A program made the translations under genes and the position numbers. This document shows positions 44,882 through 51,955 of a DNA stretch of 64,000 bases, piece by piece. Source of the DNA: G963677085 sp963677085 (GTDB taxonomy: Bacteria; Planctomycetota; Planctomycetia; Pirellulales; Thermoguttaceae). The DNA is taken from contig CAXXFH010000004.1 of assembly GCA_963677085.2 (NCBI GenBank), positions 682,001 through 746,000 of the forward strand, written 5' to 3'. How positions within the stretch are numbered: position 1 is the stretch's first letter; each line of letters begins with the position of its first letter. The notes beneath the pieces are model-generated. The model was not told where the DNA came from, searched no databases, and saw only the letters and a list, made by a program, of their open reading frames with translations.

Positions 44882-45682
44882 TTATCCCATCCACTCCGTT
44901 TGCACGGGAGCGTGCAACGCATCGAGAATCGAGTAGAGAATCGGTTCCACCTGCTCCTGAAACGCCCAAACCGTGGCGCCCAAGGTAAGCGCCATCACGG
45001 CAAACGTAAGCATGGCATTCATACCAAACCCCAGCATGAGCACGTTCAACTGTGGCAGCGTTCGGCTGATGAGGCCCATCACGAGGGTCGAAAGCAGCAG
45101 GGCTGTGGCTACCGGGACAGATGCCCGAATGCCCAACCGAAAGCTTTCGGTGACTACCTCGACGAACGTGTTGGCAATCGACGTGGGAAAGGCGGCGCTG
45201 CCTGGCGGTATGGTGGCAAACGTGTCGAGCAAACCGGCCATCACCATACGATGTCCCCCAATGCACACGAACACCGCAATGGCAATGAAATACATCAGTT
45301 GGGCGAAGGTCGGTACCTCGCTTTCTGTATTGGGGTCGAAAACGTCGGCCAGCATGATTCCACCAATGCGACCCAAGATCAGACCGGCCAGGTGAATTCC
45401 CGTAAACAGAAGCTTGACGCCCAGCGCCAAGCTCAAGCCAATCAACAGTTCGCTACCGATGAACACCAAGTAGTTAATCATGGTACCTGGGTGTTCGACG
45501 GCCACGTTCCACTGGGTGGGTGCGATTAGCAGGGCCACGGTAACGGCCAGCAAGGCACGCACCTGCATGGGCGTGTCGTTGGTGCCGTAGATCGGCGCGC
45601 CGGTCATCAGCCCGCTCACCCGGCTCAGTACCAAGGTGAACAGCAAGAACTTTTCGGTGTCGAGTTGGCTTAGCCAGTCCAT
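44882..45682 (-). CDS. fliR: Flagellar export apparatus protein FliR
   Basis: The 266-residue product has about six membrane helices and FliR wording: FLLFTLVLSRVSGLMTGAPI at the start, VGVKLLF-like GVKLLFTGIHLAG, ADVFDPNTESEVP and PQLNVLMLGFGMNAM. It forms the export gate with FliP and FliQ. Repeat element C (45687-45788) ends 4 bases before its start codon, so the element probably supplies its leader and ribosome-binding region. Confidence 0.93.
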   Translation of the reverse strand: MDWLSQLDTEKFLLFTLVLSRVSGLMTGAPIYGTNDTPMQVRALLAVTVALLIAPTQWNVAVEHPGTMINYLVFIGSELLIGLSLALGVKLLFTGIHLAGLILGRIGGIMLADVFDPNTESEVPTFAQLMYFIAIAVFVCIGGHRMVMAGLLDTFATIPPGSAAFPTSIANTFVEVVTESFRLGIRASVPVATALLLSTLVMGLISRTLPQLNVLMLGFGMNAMLTFAVMALTLGATVWAFQEQVEPILYSILDALHAPVQTEWMG

Positions 45683-45686
45683 GAAT

Positions 45687-45788
45687 TATTGATTCCGAGG
45701 TTGATTGTGGAACACTTCGTTGTGTTCTGCCCCCGCAATCCGGGCTCCCGTTGGTCGCCCTCGTTCCACAAGCAATGCAGGATCCAAT
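45687..45788 (-). repeat. MITE-like element, copy C (102 bp)
   Basis: On the minus strand it reads through TTGTGGAAC, CGAGGGCGACCAACGGGAG and GTTCCACAA, matching copy B at 27028-27131; terminal inverted repeats of about 26 bp begin ATTG. It fills most of the gap between fliQ and fliR. Confidence 0.8.
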
Positions 45789-45842
45789 AGTTCAAGCGAA
45801 TCGGGCCCTGCGGCAAACTCGGCACCTGCTTTGCACCGAGCG

Positions 45843-46109
45843 TTACATTCGGGTGGGAATACTGGTGATCAACTCGGTTGAATACTGCAACATCCGCGCA
45901 ATCAGCCATGGCAAGGCAACCGACAGAGCAAGCACCATGGCCACGATCTTGGGTACAAAGGCCACCGTCTGTTCTTGGATTTGTGTCAGCGCCTGCAACA
46001 AACCAATCAACAGGCCGACGAACATGCCTATCACCAGCACGGGCGAGCCGATTAGCAGGCCTGTCCACAGAGCTTGTCGTCCCAGGTCAATTGCTTCGTT
46101 TGGTTCCAT
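45843..46109 (-). CDS. fliQ: Flagellar export apparatus protein FliQ
   Basis: The 88-residue product has the two membrane helices of FliQ (LLIGSPVLVIGMFVGLLIG and IVAMVLALSVALPWL) joined by QALTQIQEQTVAFVPK. I chose the ATG at 46109 (MEPNEAIDLGRQALW), preceded by GGAAG, because a longer frame from 46253 would run through repeat element D. Confidence 0.92.
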   Translation of the reverse strand: MEPNEAIDLGRQALWTGLLIGSPVLVIGMFVGLLIGLLQALTQIQEQTVAFVPKIVAMVLALSVALPWLIARMLQYSTELITSIPTRM

Positions 46110-46169
46110 GGCCGCAACTCGTTTGACTTCCAGATGCTCGGGCGGCTCTTCGCTCGCCCAACAGGATTT

Positions 46170-46273
46170 ATTGATATTCGAAGAAGTAGTGAATTGGCCA
46201 CGCAGCGGATTTTTCCGCAATTGCCGGGCTCCCGTTGATCGCCCTCGTGCCACTACTTATACGATGTTCAATA
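46170..46273 (-). repeat. MITE-like element, copy D (104 bp)
   Basis: Nearly identical to copy A at 25980-26083 in the same orientation. Left end ATTGATATTCG, inner AAGTAGTG/CACTACTT arms, core CGAGGGCGATCAACGGGAG on the minus strand. It lies between fliP and fliQ. Confidence 0.82.
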
Positions 46274-46364
46274 CCTCGGGCAACTCGCGGAGCCCATTGC
46301 ACGTCTTGAGCCGTTGATGACTTGAAACGTTGATGACCGCGCATGCGCGACCGCTCGTGAAACG

Positions 46365-47231
46365 TCAGGTAAATGGCTGGAAACTTTCCATCAACATGCC
46401 TACGATGAGGTACCAACCGTCGACTAAAACGAATAAAAGAATCTTAAACGGAAGTGAGATCAGCACCGGTGGCAGCATCATCATGCCCATCGACACCAAC
46501 ACCGAGGCGATCACCATGTCCAGGATTAGAAACGGCAGGTAAATCTGAAAGCCGATCAAGAACGCCGTCTTCAGTTCGCTAAGCATGAAGGCTGGCACCA
46601 GCGCTTGCAGCGGTACGTCGTCGTAGGTGCTGGGTGTCGGGTGGTTGGGCAGGTAATCCATGAACAACCACACGTCCTCGCTGTTGTCGGTCCTTTCGAT
46701 CTGAAGGCTCATGAAACGGCGAATCGGCATGATGCCTCGATTCCAGGCTTCTTCGAGATCGACCTGTTTTTCCGTATACGGCACGATGGCCTCGGTGTAG
46801 ACCTGCTTCCAAACCGGGGTCATGATGAGTAACGTTATAAATAGCGAAAGCGATGTAATCACTTGGCTGGGCGGAAGCTGTTGGGTACCGATCGCCTGAC
46901 GTACCAAGCTCAATACCACGACGATCCGCACAAAACAGGTGGTCATCAGCAACACGGCCGGTGCCAAACTCAGCACCGTCAGCAGGAGCATCACCTGAAT
47001 CGTGGAACTCAGGCCTTCCGGGCTGGTCCATGCCTTGGGGCCGGCGGCCAGACCGTCGGGCAACTCGACCGACAGGGGCTGGTTGGCGATGTCCTGGGCC
47101 GTTGCCGACCCGAACAGGCTCAAACACGCGAGGATCACGGCCACGGCCGCCAATACGCGTCGCATGGGGCTGCGCTGCCAGCGAGCTAACGATTCGGTGC
47201 GGGCAGCGGTGGTGTTGCATCGCTCAGCCAT
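46365..47231 (-). CDS. fliP: Flagellar export apparatus protein FliP
   Basis: The 288-residue product has an N-terminal export segment (RRVLAAVAVILACLSLFGSA), then the FliP core with LLMTTCFVRIVVVLSLVRQA, LPPSQVITSLSLFITLLIM, PAFMLSELKTAFLIGFQIY and MGMMMLPPVLISLPFKILLF. The ATG at 47231, with GGAGGAA upstream, overlaps the fliO stop by 8 bp. FliP is the main ring component of the export gate. Confidence 0.94.
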   Translation of the reverse strand: MAERCNTTAARTESLARWQRSPMRRVLAAVAVILACLSLFGSATAQDIANQPLSVELPDGLAAGPKAWTSPEGLSSTIQVMLLLTVLSLAPAVLLMTTCFVRIVVVLSLVRQAIGTQQLPPSQVITSLSLFITLLIMTPVWKQVYTEAIVPYTEKQVDLEEAWNRGIMPIRRFMSLQIERTDNSEDVWLFMDYLPNHPTPSTYDDVPLQALVPAFMLSELKTAFLIGFQIYLPFLILDMVIASVLVSMGMMMLPPVLISLPFKILLFVLVDGWYLIVGMLMESFQPFT

Positions 47232-48312
47232 GGCGTTCCTCCATGGCGGCATGACGACCAAACAGACTCGCGCCGGGCAACGACGACAGGCCGAATTCGG
47301 CTTGGCCGGTCGCTTCCGCTGGCTGAGGCTCCGTGGCAAACTGCTGGAACACCTGGCGAAACGCTTGGGTGGAACTTCCCGAGACGGCCTGCCGGCAAAG
47401 ACCTGCCAAACGATCGACCTCCATTGGGTCGGTGATTTCGGTCAACGTTTCGGCACCGTCCGGGGTGACATTCACTAACAGAAGCTTGCAACCGCAACGA
47501 ATCAGGTGGGCTTGCTGACGCCCGGCCATCGGTGCCCGACCGAGCACCTCGAATACGGCGCTCGGCAACGGCTGCATCGCCTTCGGTGTGGCGCGACGCA
47601 TTGCCCAGACCACGAGGAAAAAGAGCCCCAAGACAACCGCCAGGCTGCCGGCGACCGTGGTCATCGACGTTACGCCTGCTGTCGAACGCCCCTGCCCTGC
47701 CCCGCCAGGTCGTTTCAGTGGCGGCAGCGACGATTGCCGCTCGGTGGGCAAAGGTAATTCGATTGCCGTTGAATCGCGCCCGTCGTTGGCTGTAGCTTGT
47801 GGAGACAACGGCGGCGCTTGCGACATGGAAGCCAAACCGTCGGACGGTGTGTTCGCTTGCGTTGCGTCGGCCTGGTAGCTTGCAGGACGAATCATCCGGG
47901 CATCGGACGGTGGGTAGGACAATGGCTGATCGGCCTGCCAGCCTCCGGCCTGGACAACTCCGCTGGGAGCCGATGCCGGAACGGTCCACGAGAGTGCAGC
48001 GGACGCTTCGCAACAGGCCGGCGTCTGGTGGCCTGTCGATGCCGTTGGCATTCGGGGATCAAGAGGAGCCGGCGTGCCCGGGCCAAATGGCGCTTGGCCG
48101 TTGCGGTTGGGCAATTGTTGCGGGGGAACTGCTGCAGAGAACGCTTGACGGGCGGGAGACGAGTTGCTCCCGCCGTAGACCGACGCCCGGTCGCTGCTTG
48201 CCGCGTTGGTCGCGCCGTAGGGCGACATCGTTTGTGCCGATGTGCCAACGTAGCCACCCAATATGGCGGTGATTCCCAGCACCCAGGCAGAAATAATCCC
48301 GATCCAACGCAT
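47224..48312 (-). CDS. fliO: Flagellar export assembly protein FliO
   Basis: The 362-residue product is long for FliO. It starts with a hydrophobic segment (ISAWVLGITAILGGYVGTSA), has a Pro/Ser/Ala-rich stretch of about 180 residues, then a membrane helix (VAGSLAVVLGLFFLVVWAM, about 220-240) and the FliO domain (AVFEVLGRAPMAGRQQAHLIRCG...). FliO stabilises FliP during gate assembly. The identity rests on the C-terminal domain and position between fliN and fliP. Confidence 0.85.
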   Translation of the reverse strand: MRWIGIISAWVLGITAILGGYVGTSAQTMSPYGATNAASSDRASVYGGSNSSPARQAFSAAVPPQQLPNRNGQAPFGPGTPAPLDPRMPTASTGHQTPACCEASAALSWTVPASAPSGVVQAGGWQADQPLSYPPSDARMIRPASYQADATQANTPSDGLASMSQAPPLSPQATANDGRDSTAIELPLPTERQSSLPPLKRPGGAGQGRSTAGVTSMTTVAGSLAVVLGLFFLVVWAMRRATPKAMQPLPSAVFEVLGRAPMAGRQQAHLIRCGCKLLLVNVTPDGAETLTEITDPMEVDRLAGLCRQAVSGSSTQAFRQVFQQFATEPQPAEATGQAEFGLSSLPGASLFGRHAAMEERHG

Positions 48313-48547
48313 CCGTGCGATCTCGTGGTGGTTCTGGCGGTTCCAAGGCGTTTTAACGGCAGCGGGCGAACGACGGCAGCCGAGGGCTGCGTAGAGTCGA
48401 AAATTACCCGATTTCGGTCAAAATACCTCGAAAACCCTCAAGTCGGCGGCCATCCATGGCCGATATCGATACGGGAAGGTATGGCTTCAATTGGTGAGTG
48501 GTGGCGACAAGCAATTAACCTACACAACATGGTTTCACAACGTTCAA
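48313..48547. other. Gap between fliN and fliO
   Basis: This 235-bp gap has no gene. No clear promoter or terminator was identified. Confidence 0.4.
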
Positions 48548-49297
48548 CTACACTCCCACATTCACGCCGGCAATCAGTTCGGCAACACGCACGCAGAAGT
48601 TGTCGTTGAGCACAAGCACCTCACCGCGGGCGATCAACCGACCGTTGCAGTAGATGTCGACGGGATCGCCTGCCAGCTTGTCCAACGGCACGACGCACCC
48701 CTTGCGAAGCCTCAGCACGTCTTCCAAATACATGTGCGTTCGCCCTAACTCGATTTTCAGATCGAGTTCGACGTCGCGAATCAGGTCGAACGTGGCATTT
48801 TCGGTCGAGGCCGGGGCTCCGGAGAATTCCTCCAGCCGAAACGCCGACACGCCCTGCGGCAAGTCGTCGTCCGGATGGTTGATCGACTCCAACGCCGCTT
48901 CGGCTTGGTGGAGCAGGTATTCGATATCGCCCTGTGCCATTTCGCCCTCGCCCGGGAGCATGTCCTGGCGGTTTTCTTTCTTCGGTGGTGCGCTCGGCCG
49001 AGGTGCTGCAGCAGGGCTCTTGCCAGCCTGGTTGAGCAGCTTTTCGATGTCGTCTTGCCCGAGCAGTTTGTCTTCGTCGCCGCCAGCGGCTGCAGGAGGC
49101 TCGGCGCTCGCGCCGGACGCACCGCCACCGTTGAGCAACGATTCGATCGCGTCTTGGTCGAGGGCCTGGGCAGCACCGCCGTCTTGCGGAGGGGCCTTTG
49201 CTGGGGCCGGTTGCGGAGTTTCGCCGCCTGCCTGCCCTGCCTTTTGGCTGAGCAGTCGCTCGACCTCATCCTGATTCATCAGATTGTCGTCAGCCAT
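48548..49297 (-). CDS. fliN: Flagellar switch protein FliN with four FliM-like N-terminal motifs
   Basis: The 249-residue product ends in a SpoA/FliN domain (about 166-245: VELDLKIELGRTHMYLEDVL ... LIARGEVLVLNDNFCVRVAE). Ahead of it stand four copies of a short motif resembling the CheY-P-binding peptide at the start of FliM (LSQAEIDALLNG): LMNQDEVERLLSQ (6-18), LDQDAIESLLNG (46-57), LGQDDIEKLLNQ (79-90) and MAQGDIEYLLHQ (120-131), joined by Ala/Pro/Gly linkers. There is no FliM/CheC middle domain. No fliM lies between fliL and this gene, its usual place. It may act as a FliY-like switch protein with several CheY-docking peptides. Confidence 0.9.
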   Translation of the reverse strand: MADDNLMNQDEVERLLSQKAGQAGGETPQPAPAKAPPQDGGAAQALDQDAIESLLNGGGASGASAEPPAAAGGDEDKLLGQDDIEKLLNQAGKSPAAAPRPSAPPKKENRQDMLPGEGEMAQGDIEYLLHQAEAALESINHPDDDLPQGVSAFRLEEFSGAPASTENATFDLIRDVELDLKIELGRTHMYLEDVLRLRKGCVVPLDKLAGDPVDIYCNGRLIARGEVLVLNDNFCVRVAELIAGVNVGV

Positions 49298-49390
49298 TGG
49301 AATCCATTCCGGTGCCAGACGAGGAGATCCTGCTAATCGCAGGAAACTAGGGGGGATGGGTTCCTTTCCCAGCCCGCAATTACGCTCAAA

Positions 49391-49954
49391 TCACTGCTCG
49401 ATGAACGAAAAGTCACTGAAGATAACCACCCGAAGGAGGTTCTTCCCGAGGACTTTGTTTGTTTTCTCCAAAATCTGCCGTTTAAGCAACCCCAATCCGG
49501 CATCGGTGAGGTCGTTGATGTCGCTCGCACGGACCGTCACAATGACCTGTTCGCGAAAACGGTGGGCGTTTTCCTCGATCAGGGTGCGAAATTCCTGCTC
49601 GTCGTCGGCTGCCACCGTTCCAAACAGGTGAAAATCGATCCGCAATGTTGTGTTGGAAATGGGCTGGAACGAGGTAACCGAGAACTCACCCAGATCGACC
49701 TCGACTTGGTCACCCAGCTCGGAGTCGTCGAAGAAGTCCTCTTCTGCAGCTTCTTCTTTTTCAACCGGTTCGCTTATCCCCAAGGTGCCGCCGGCCATTG
49801 CCGCCGTCTCCGTGGGAGAGGGCAAATACCAATAGGCCGCAAGGCATTCGCCCAGCACGATGGCGACAACAACCACCAGAATCTGGAGCCTTGCCAGTAG
49901 CGAGGAGCCGGTTTTGTCCACCGTGTTTTGTGAGGTGCTTTCGTTGGTCGCCAT
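49391..49954 (-). CDS. fliL: Flagellar basal-body-associated protein FliL
   Basis: The 187-residue product has one membrane helix (LQILVVVVAIVLGECLAAYWY, about 23-43), an acidic stretch (EEDFFDD) and the FliL domain (FSVTSFQPISNTTLRIDFHL ... FREQVIVTVRASDINDLTD ... NKVLGKNLLRVVIFSDFSFIEQ). FliL associates with stator units. The ATG at 49954 is chosen for length; a start at 50062 would add 36 residues and neither has a clear ribosome-binding site. It follows motB, as expected. Confidence 0.88.
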   Translation of the reverse strand: MATNESTSQNTVDKTGSSLLARLQILVVVVAIVLGECLAAYWYLPSPTETAAMAGGTLGISEPVEKEEAAEEDFFDDSELGDQVEVDLGEFSVTSFQPISNTTLRIDFHLFGTVAADDEQEFRTLIEENAHRFREQVIVTVRASDINDLTDAGLGLLKRQILEKTNKVLGKNLLRVVIFSDFSFIEQ

Positions 49955-50171
49955 AGGAGCAAACGAGGTAGTTCTGGGAGGCTGGTGACCAATGGTCGAC
50001 GAATCGAATCCGCGGAATGAAGAGCCACCCCCATATGTGGAGGGGAATATGCTCTTCGCCATTCACACTTAAGCTTAGGACATCTTTTGCGGCCTAAACC
50101 AAAGATTGGTCGGTTCTCTGGCTCCCAGTCGAAAAAGAGTTGCAGCGTACAGCTCTCGCGATGGGGTAATG

Positions 50172-50936
50172 TTAGGGGTCTGACTCTGGGGCAAACAGTT
50201 TCTGTCGCTCGTCGTCCGCTCCCTTTCGGTCGGAAATCCATTCGTTCAGCATACTTATGTTCACGCGATCATTTTTTTTCTGCTCCAACGGATCGGTGCC
50301 CAGGTGCATTGGCTCGTTGTCGCCAGCAACCGCTATGCGTAGCCTTTTGGGGTTGATGCCGAGTTTCACCAGGAAGTCGCGGACATTTGCGCAGCGCGCA
50401 TAGGCGAGCTCCCAGTGATCTTTATAGGGGCTATTCGGGCTGAGCGGGCGGGTTGAGGTGTGGCCGCGGATCTCGATTTTGGTGGGTTTCCCTCCTATTT
50501 CGAGCGCCGTGGCCTGGAGTAGCCGTTTGTCTTGCTCGGTCAGATCGGCCGTGCCGTAGGCAAAGAAGACCACCCCACCCACCGTCGATTCTTCGCCCTT
50601 ACGAATCTGGCGCACACGGGGATGCTCTCCCACAGGCGCTTTGACCTTATCGCCGCCGTTCATGGTGTTAGCACGCCGGGCTCGCCCCATGGCGGCCAGC
50701 TTGGCCAAGTCGGAGTTTCGCGGACGCGCCGTCCCGGGGACTAACGCCAGGCTCGACAACTCATGGCCAAAGCGGCGTCGCAGGGCCTCAACCATTGCCT
50801 GATAACGTTGTTCCTCTTTGATTTCGCTCATCGAGAACAGCATGATGAAGAATGTCAGTAACAGCGACATCATGTCGCCGAACGTGACTACCCATTCTGG
50901 AATCCCAGCTTCTTCTTCTTCGTGTTTGATTGCCAT
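50172..50936 (-). CDS. motB: Flagellar stator protein MotB
   Basis: The 254-residue product has one membrane helix starting PEWVVTFGDMMSLLLTFFIML with the ion-carrying Asp at D21. A periplasmic OmpA-like peptidoglycan-binding domain follows (IEIRGHTSTRPLSP, YARCANVRDFLVKLGI, NDRVNISML). It anchors the stator to the wall and forms the ion channel with MotA, whose gene is 3 bases upstream. Proton or sodium use cannot be told. Confidence 0.94.
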   Translation of the reverse strand: MAIKHEEEEAGIPEWVVTFGDMMSLLLTFFIMLFSMSEIKEEQRYQAMVEALRRRFGHELSSLALVPGTARPRNSDLAKLAAMGRARRANTMNGGDKVKAPVGEHPRVRQIRKGEESTVGGVVFFAYGTADLTEQDKRLLQATALEIGGKPTKIEIRGHTSTRPLSPNSPYKDHWELAYARCANVRDFLVKLGINPKRLRIAVAGDNEPMHLGTDPLEQKKNDRVNISMLNEWISDRKGADDERQKLFAPESDP

Positions 50937-50939
50937 GGC

Positions 50940-51707
50940 TTAGGCTGCCTCTCGGGAGTTGGAGCGAAGACGCGGTGGTACGAAGGTGCTGAGTTTCTGT
51001 TCAATCACGCGGGGATTGTCGCCCGACTGGATTCCCATAATTCCTCGCACCACGATCTCCATGATCAGCAATTCGTGCTTATTGATGAAGCTAAGCTTCT
51101 CGGCAAAGGGTAGGAAAAACAAGTTGGAGATAACGGCCCCGTAGAGCGTGGTCAGCAGGGCTACGGCCATACCGGCACCGATCGTGTCGGGGCTCATGTT
51201 GCCGAGCATGATGACCAGGCCGATGAGCGTACCGATCATTCCGAAAGCCGGCGCGAAACGGCCCATCTGATCGACCAGTGCCTTGCCGTTTTGGTGCCGG
51301 GTAGCCACCGCATCCATCTCGGTGCGGAGGACGTCCTCGATTACTTCCGGCCGCGTACCATCTACGGCCATTTGGATTCCCAATATGATAAACGGATTGC
51401 TGAGTTCTTCGAGTCGGTTCTCCAGGGCAAGCAAACCGTCGCGTCGAGCCGTTTCGGCCAGCGATACGATTTGCTCGATAAGCTCCGCAATATTCTCTTG
51501 TCTGTTGAAAACGACATTCTTCAGCACCCGGCCGGCGCTGAAGATGTTTCGCAACGGAAAGCAAATCAATACGGCAGCCACCGAACCACCCCCGACCACC
51601 AGAACCGAGGATAAGTCGAAGAACGCTCCCAGCGGCGATTTCACAATAATCGAAATCAGAAGCAGGAACGTTCCCAGTAACAGGCCAATAATGCTTGAGA
51701 TGTCCAT
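50940..51707 (-). CDS. motA: Flagellar stator protein MotA
   Basis: The 255-residue product has four membrane helices and a cytoplasmic loop, with GRFAPAFGMIGTLIGLVIML (the MotA/ExbB channel signature) and MAVALLTTLYGAVISNLFFLP. Its length and MDISSIIGLLLG start match the PomA/Bacillus-like MotA group. It ends 3 bases before motB and starts 3 bases after flbD, so the three are tightly coupled. Confidence 0.95.
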   Translation of the reverse strand: MDISSIIGLLLGTFLLLISIIVKSPLGAFFDLSSVLVVGGGSVAAVLICFPLRNIFSAGRVLKNVVFNRQENIAELIEQIVSLAETARRDGLLALENRLEELSNPFIILGIQMAVDGTRPEVIEDVLRTEMDAVATRHQNGKALVDQMGRFAPAFGMIGTLIGLVIMLGNMSPDTIGAGMAVALLTTLYGAVISNLFFLPFAEKLSFINKHELLIMEIVVRGIMGIQSGDNPRVIEQKLSTFVPPRLRSNSREAA

Positions 51708-51710
51708 CGA

Positions 51711-51935
51711 TTAACGTTCCTTATCCGACGAGGAATATGCGGCGGGTGCGGGAATCAAATGCTTGGCTTGTTGATAAACGACTGCCCGCCGCAATACCTC
51801 ATCCATCGATTCGGTCACGACAATCCGTTCCCCGGAGTTAAGGGTAATGAACGTGTCGGGACGCGACTCCACGTAACGAATCAAGTCGGCGTTGAGAATA
51901 AAACGTTCGCCACCAAAACGGGTTAGCTTGATCAT
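51711..51935 (-). CDS. flbD: Flagellar protein FlbD
   Basis: The 74-residue product matches the small FlbD family found after flgE in many bacteria: MIKLTRFGGERFILNADLIRYVESRPDTFITL is the shared pattern (here split by position: start at residue 1, LNSGERIVVTESMDEV at about 33-48). Its precise role is not known. It lies between flgE and motA with short gaps. Confidence 0.9.
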   Translation of the reverse strand: MIKLTRFGGERFILNADLIRYVESRPDTFITLNSGERIVVTESMDEVLRRAVVYQQAKHLIPAPAAYSSSDKER

Positions 51936-51955
51936 GGTTTTTTGGCGCCAAGCAA

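Noticed and set aside
46588..46604. TGGCAC followed by TTGCA inside fliP, resembling a sigma-54 promoter
   Set aside because: The GG-GC spacing is 11 rather than 10 and the site is within a coding region in the wrong direction for the operon.
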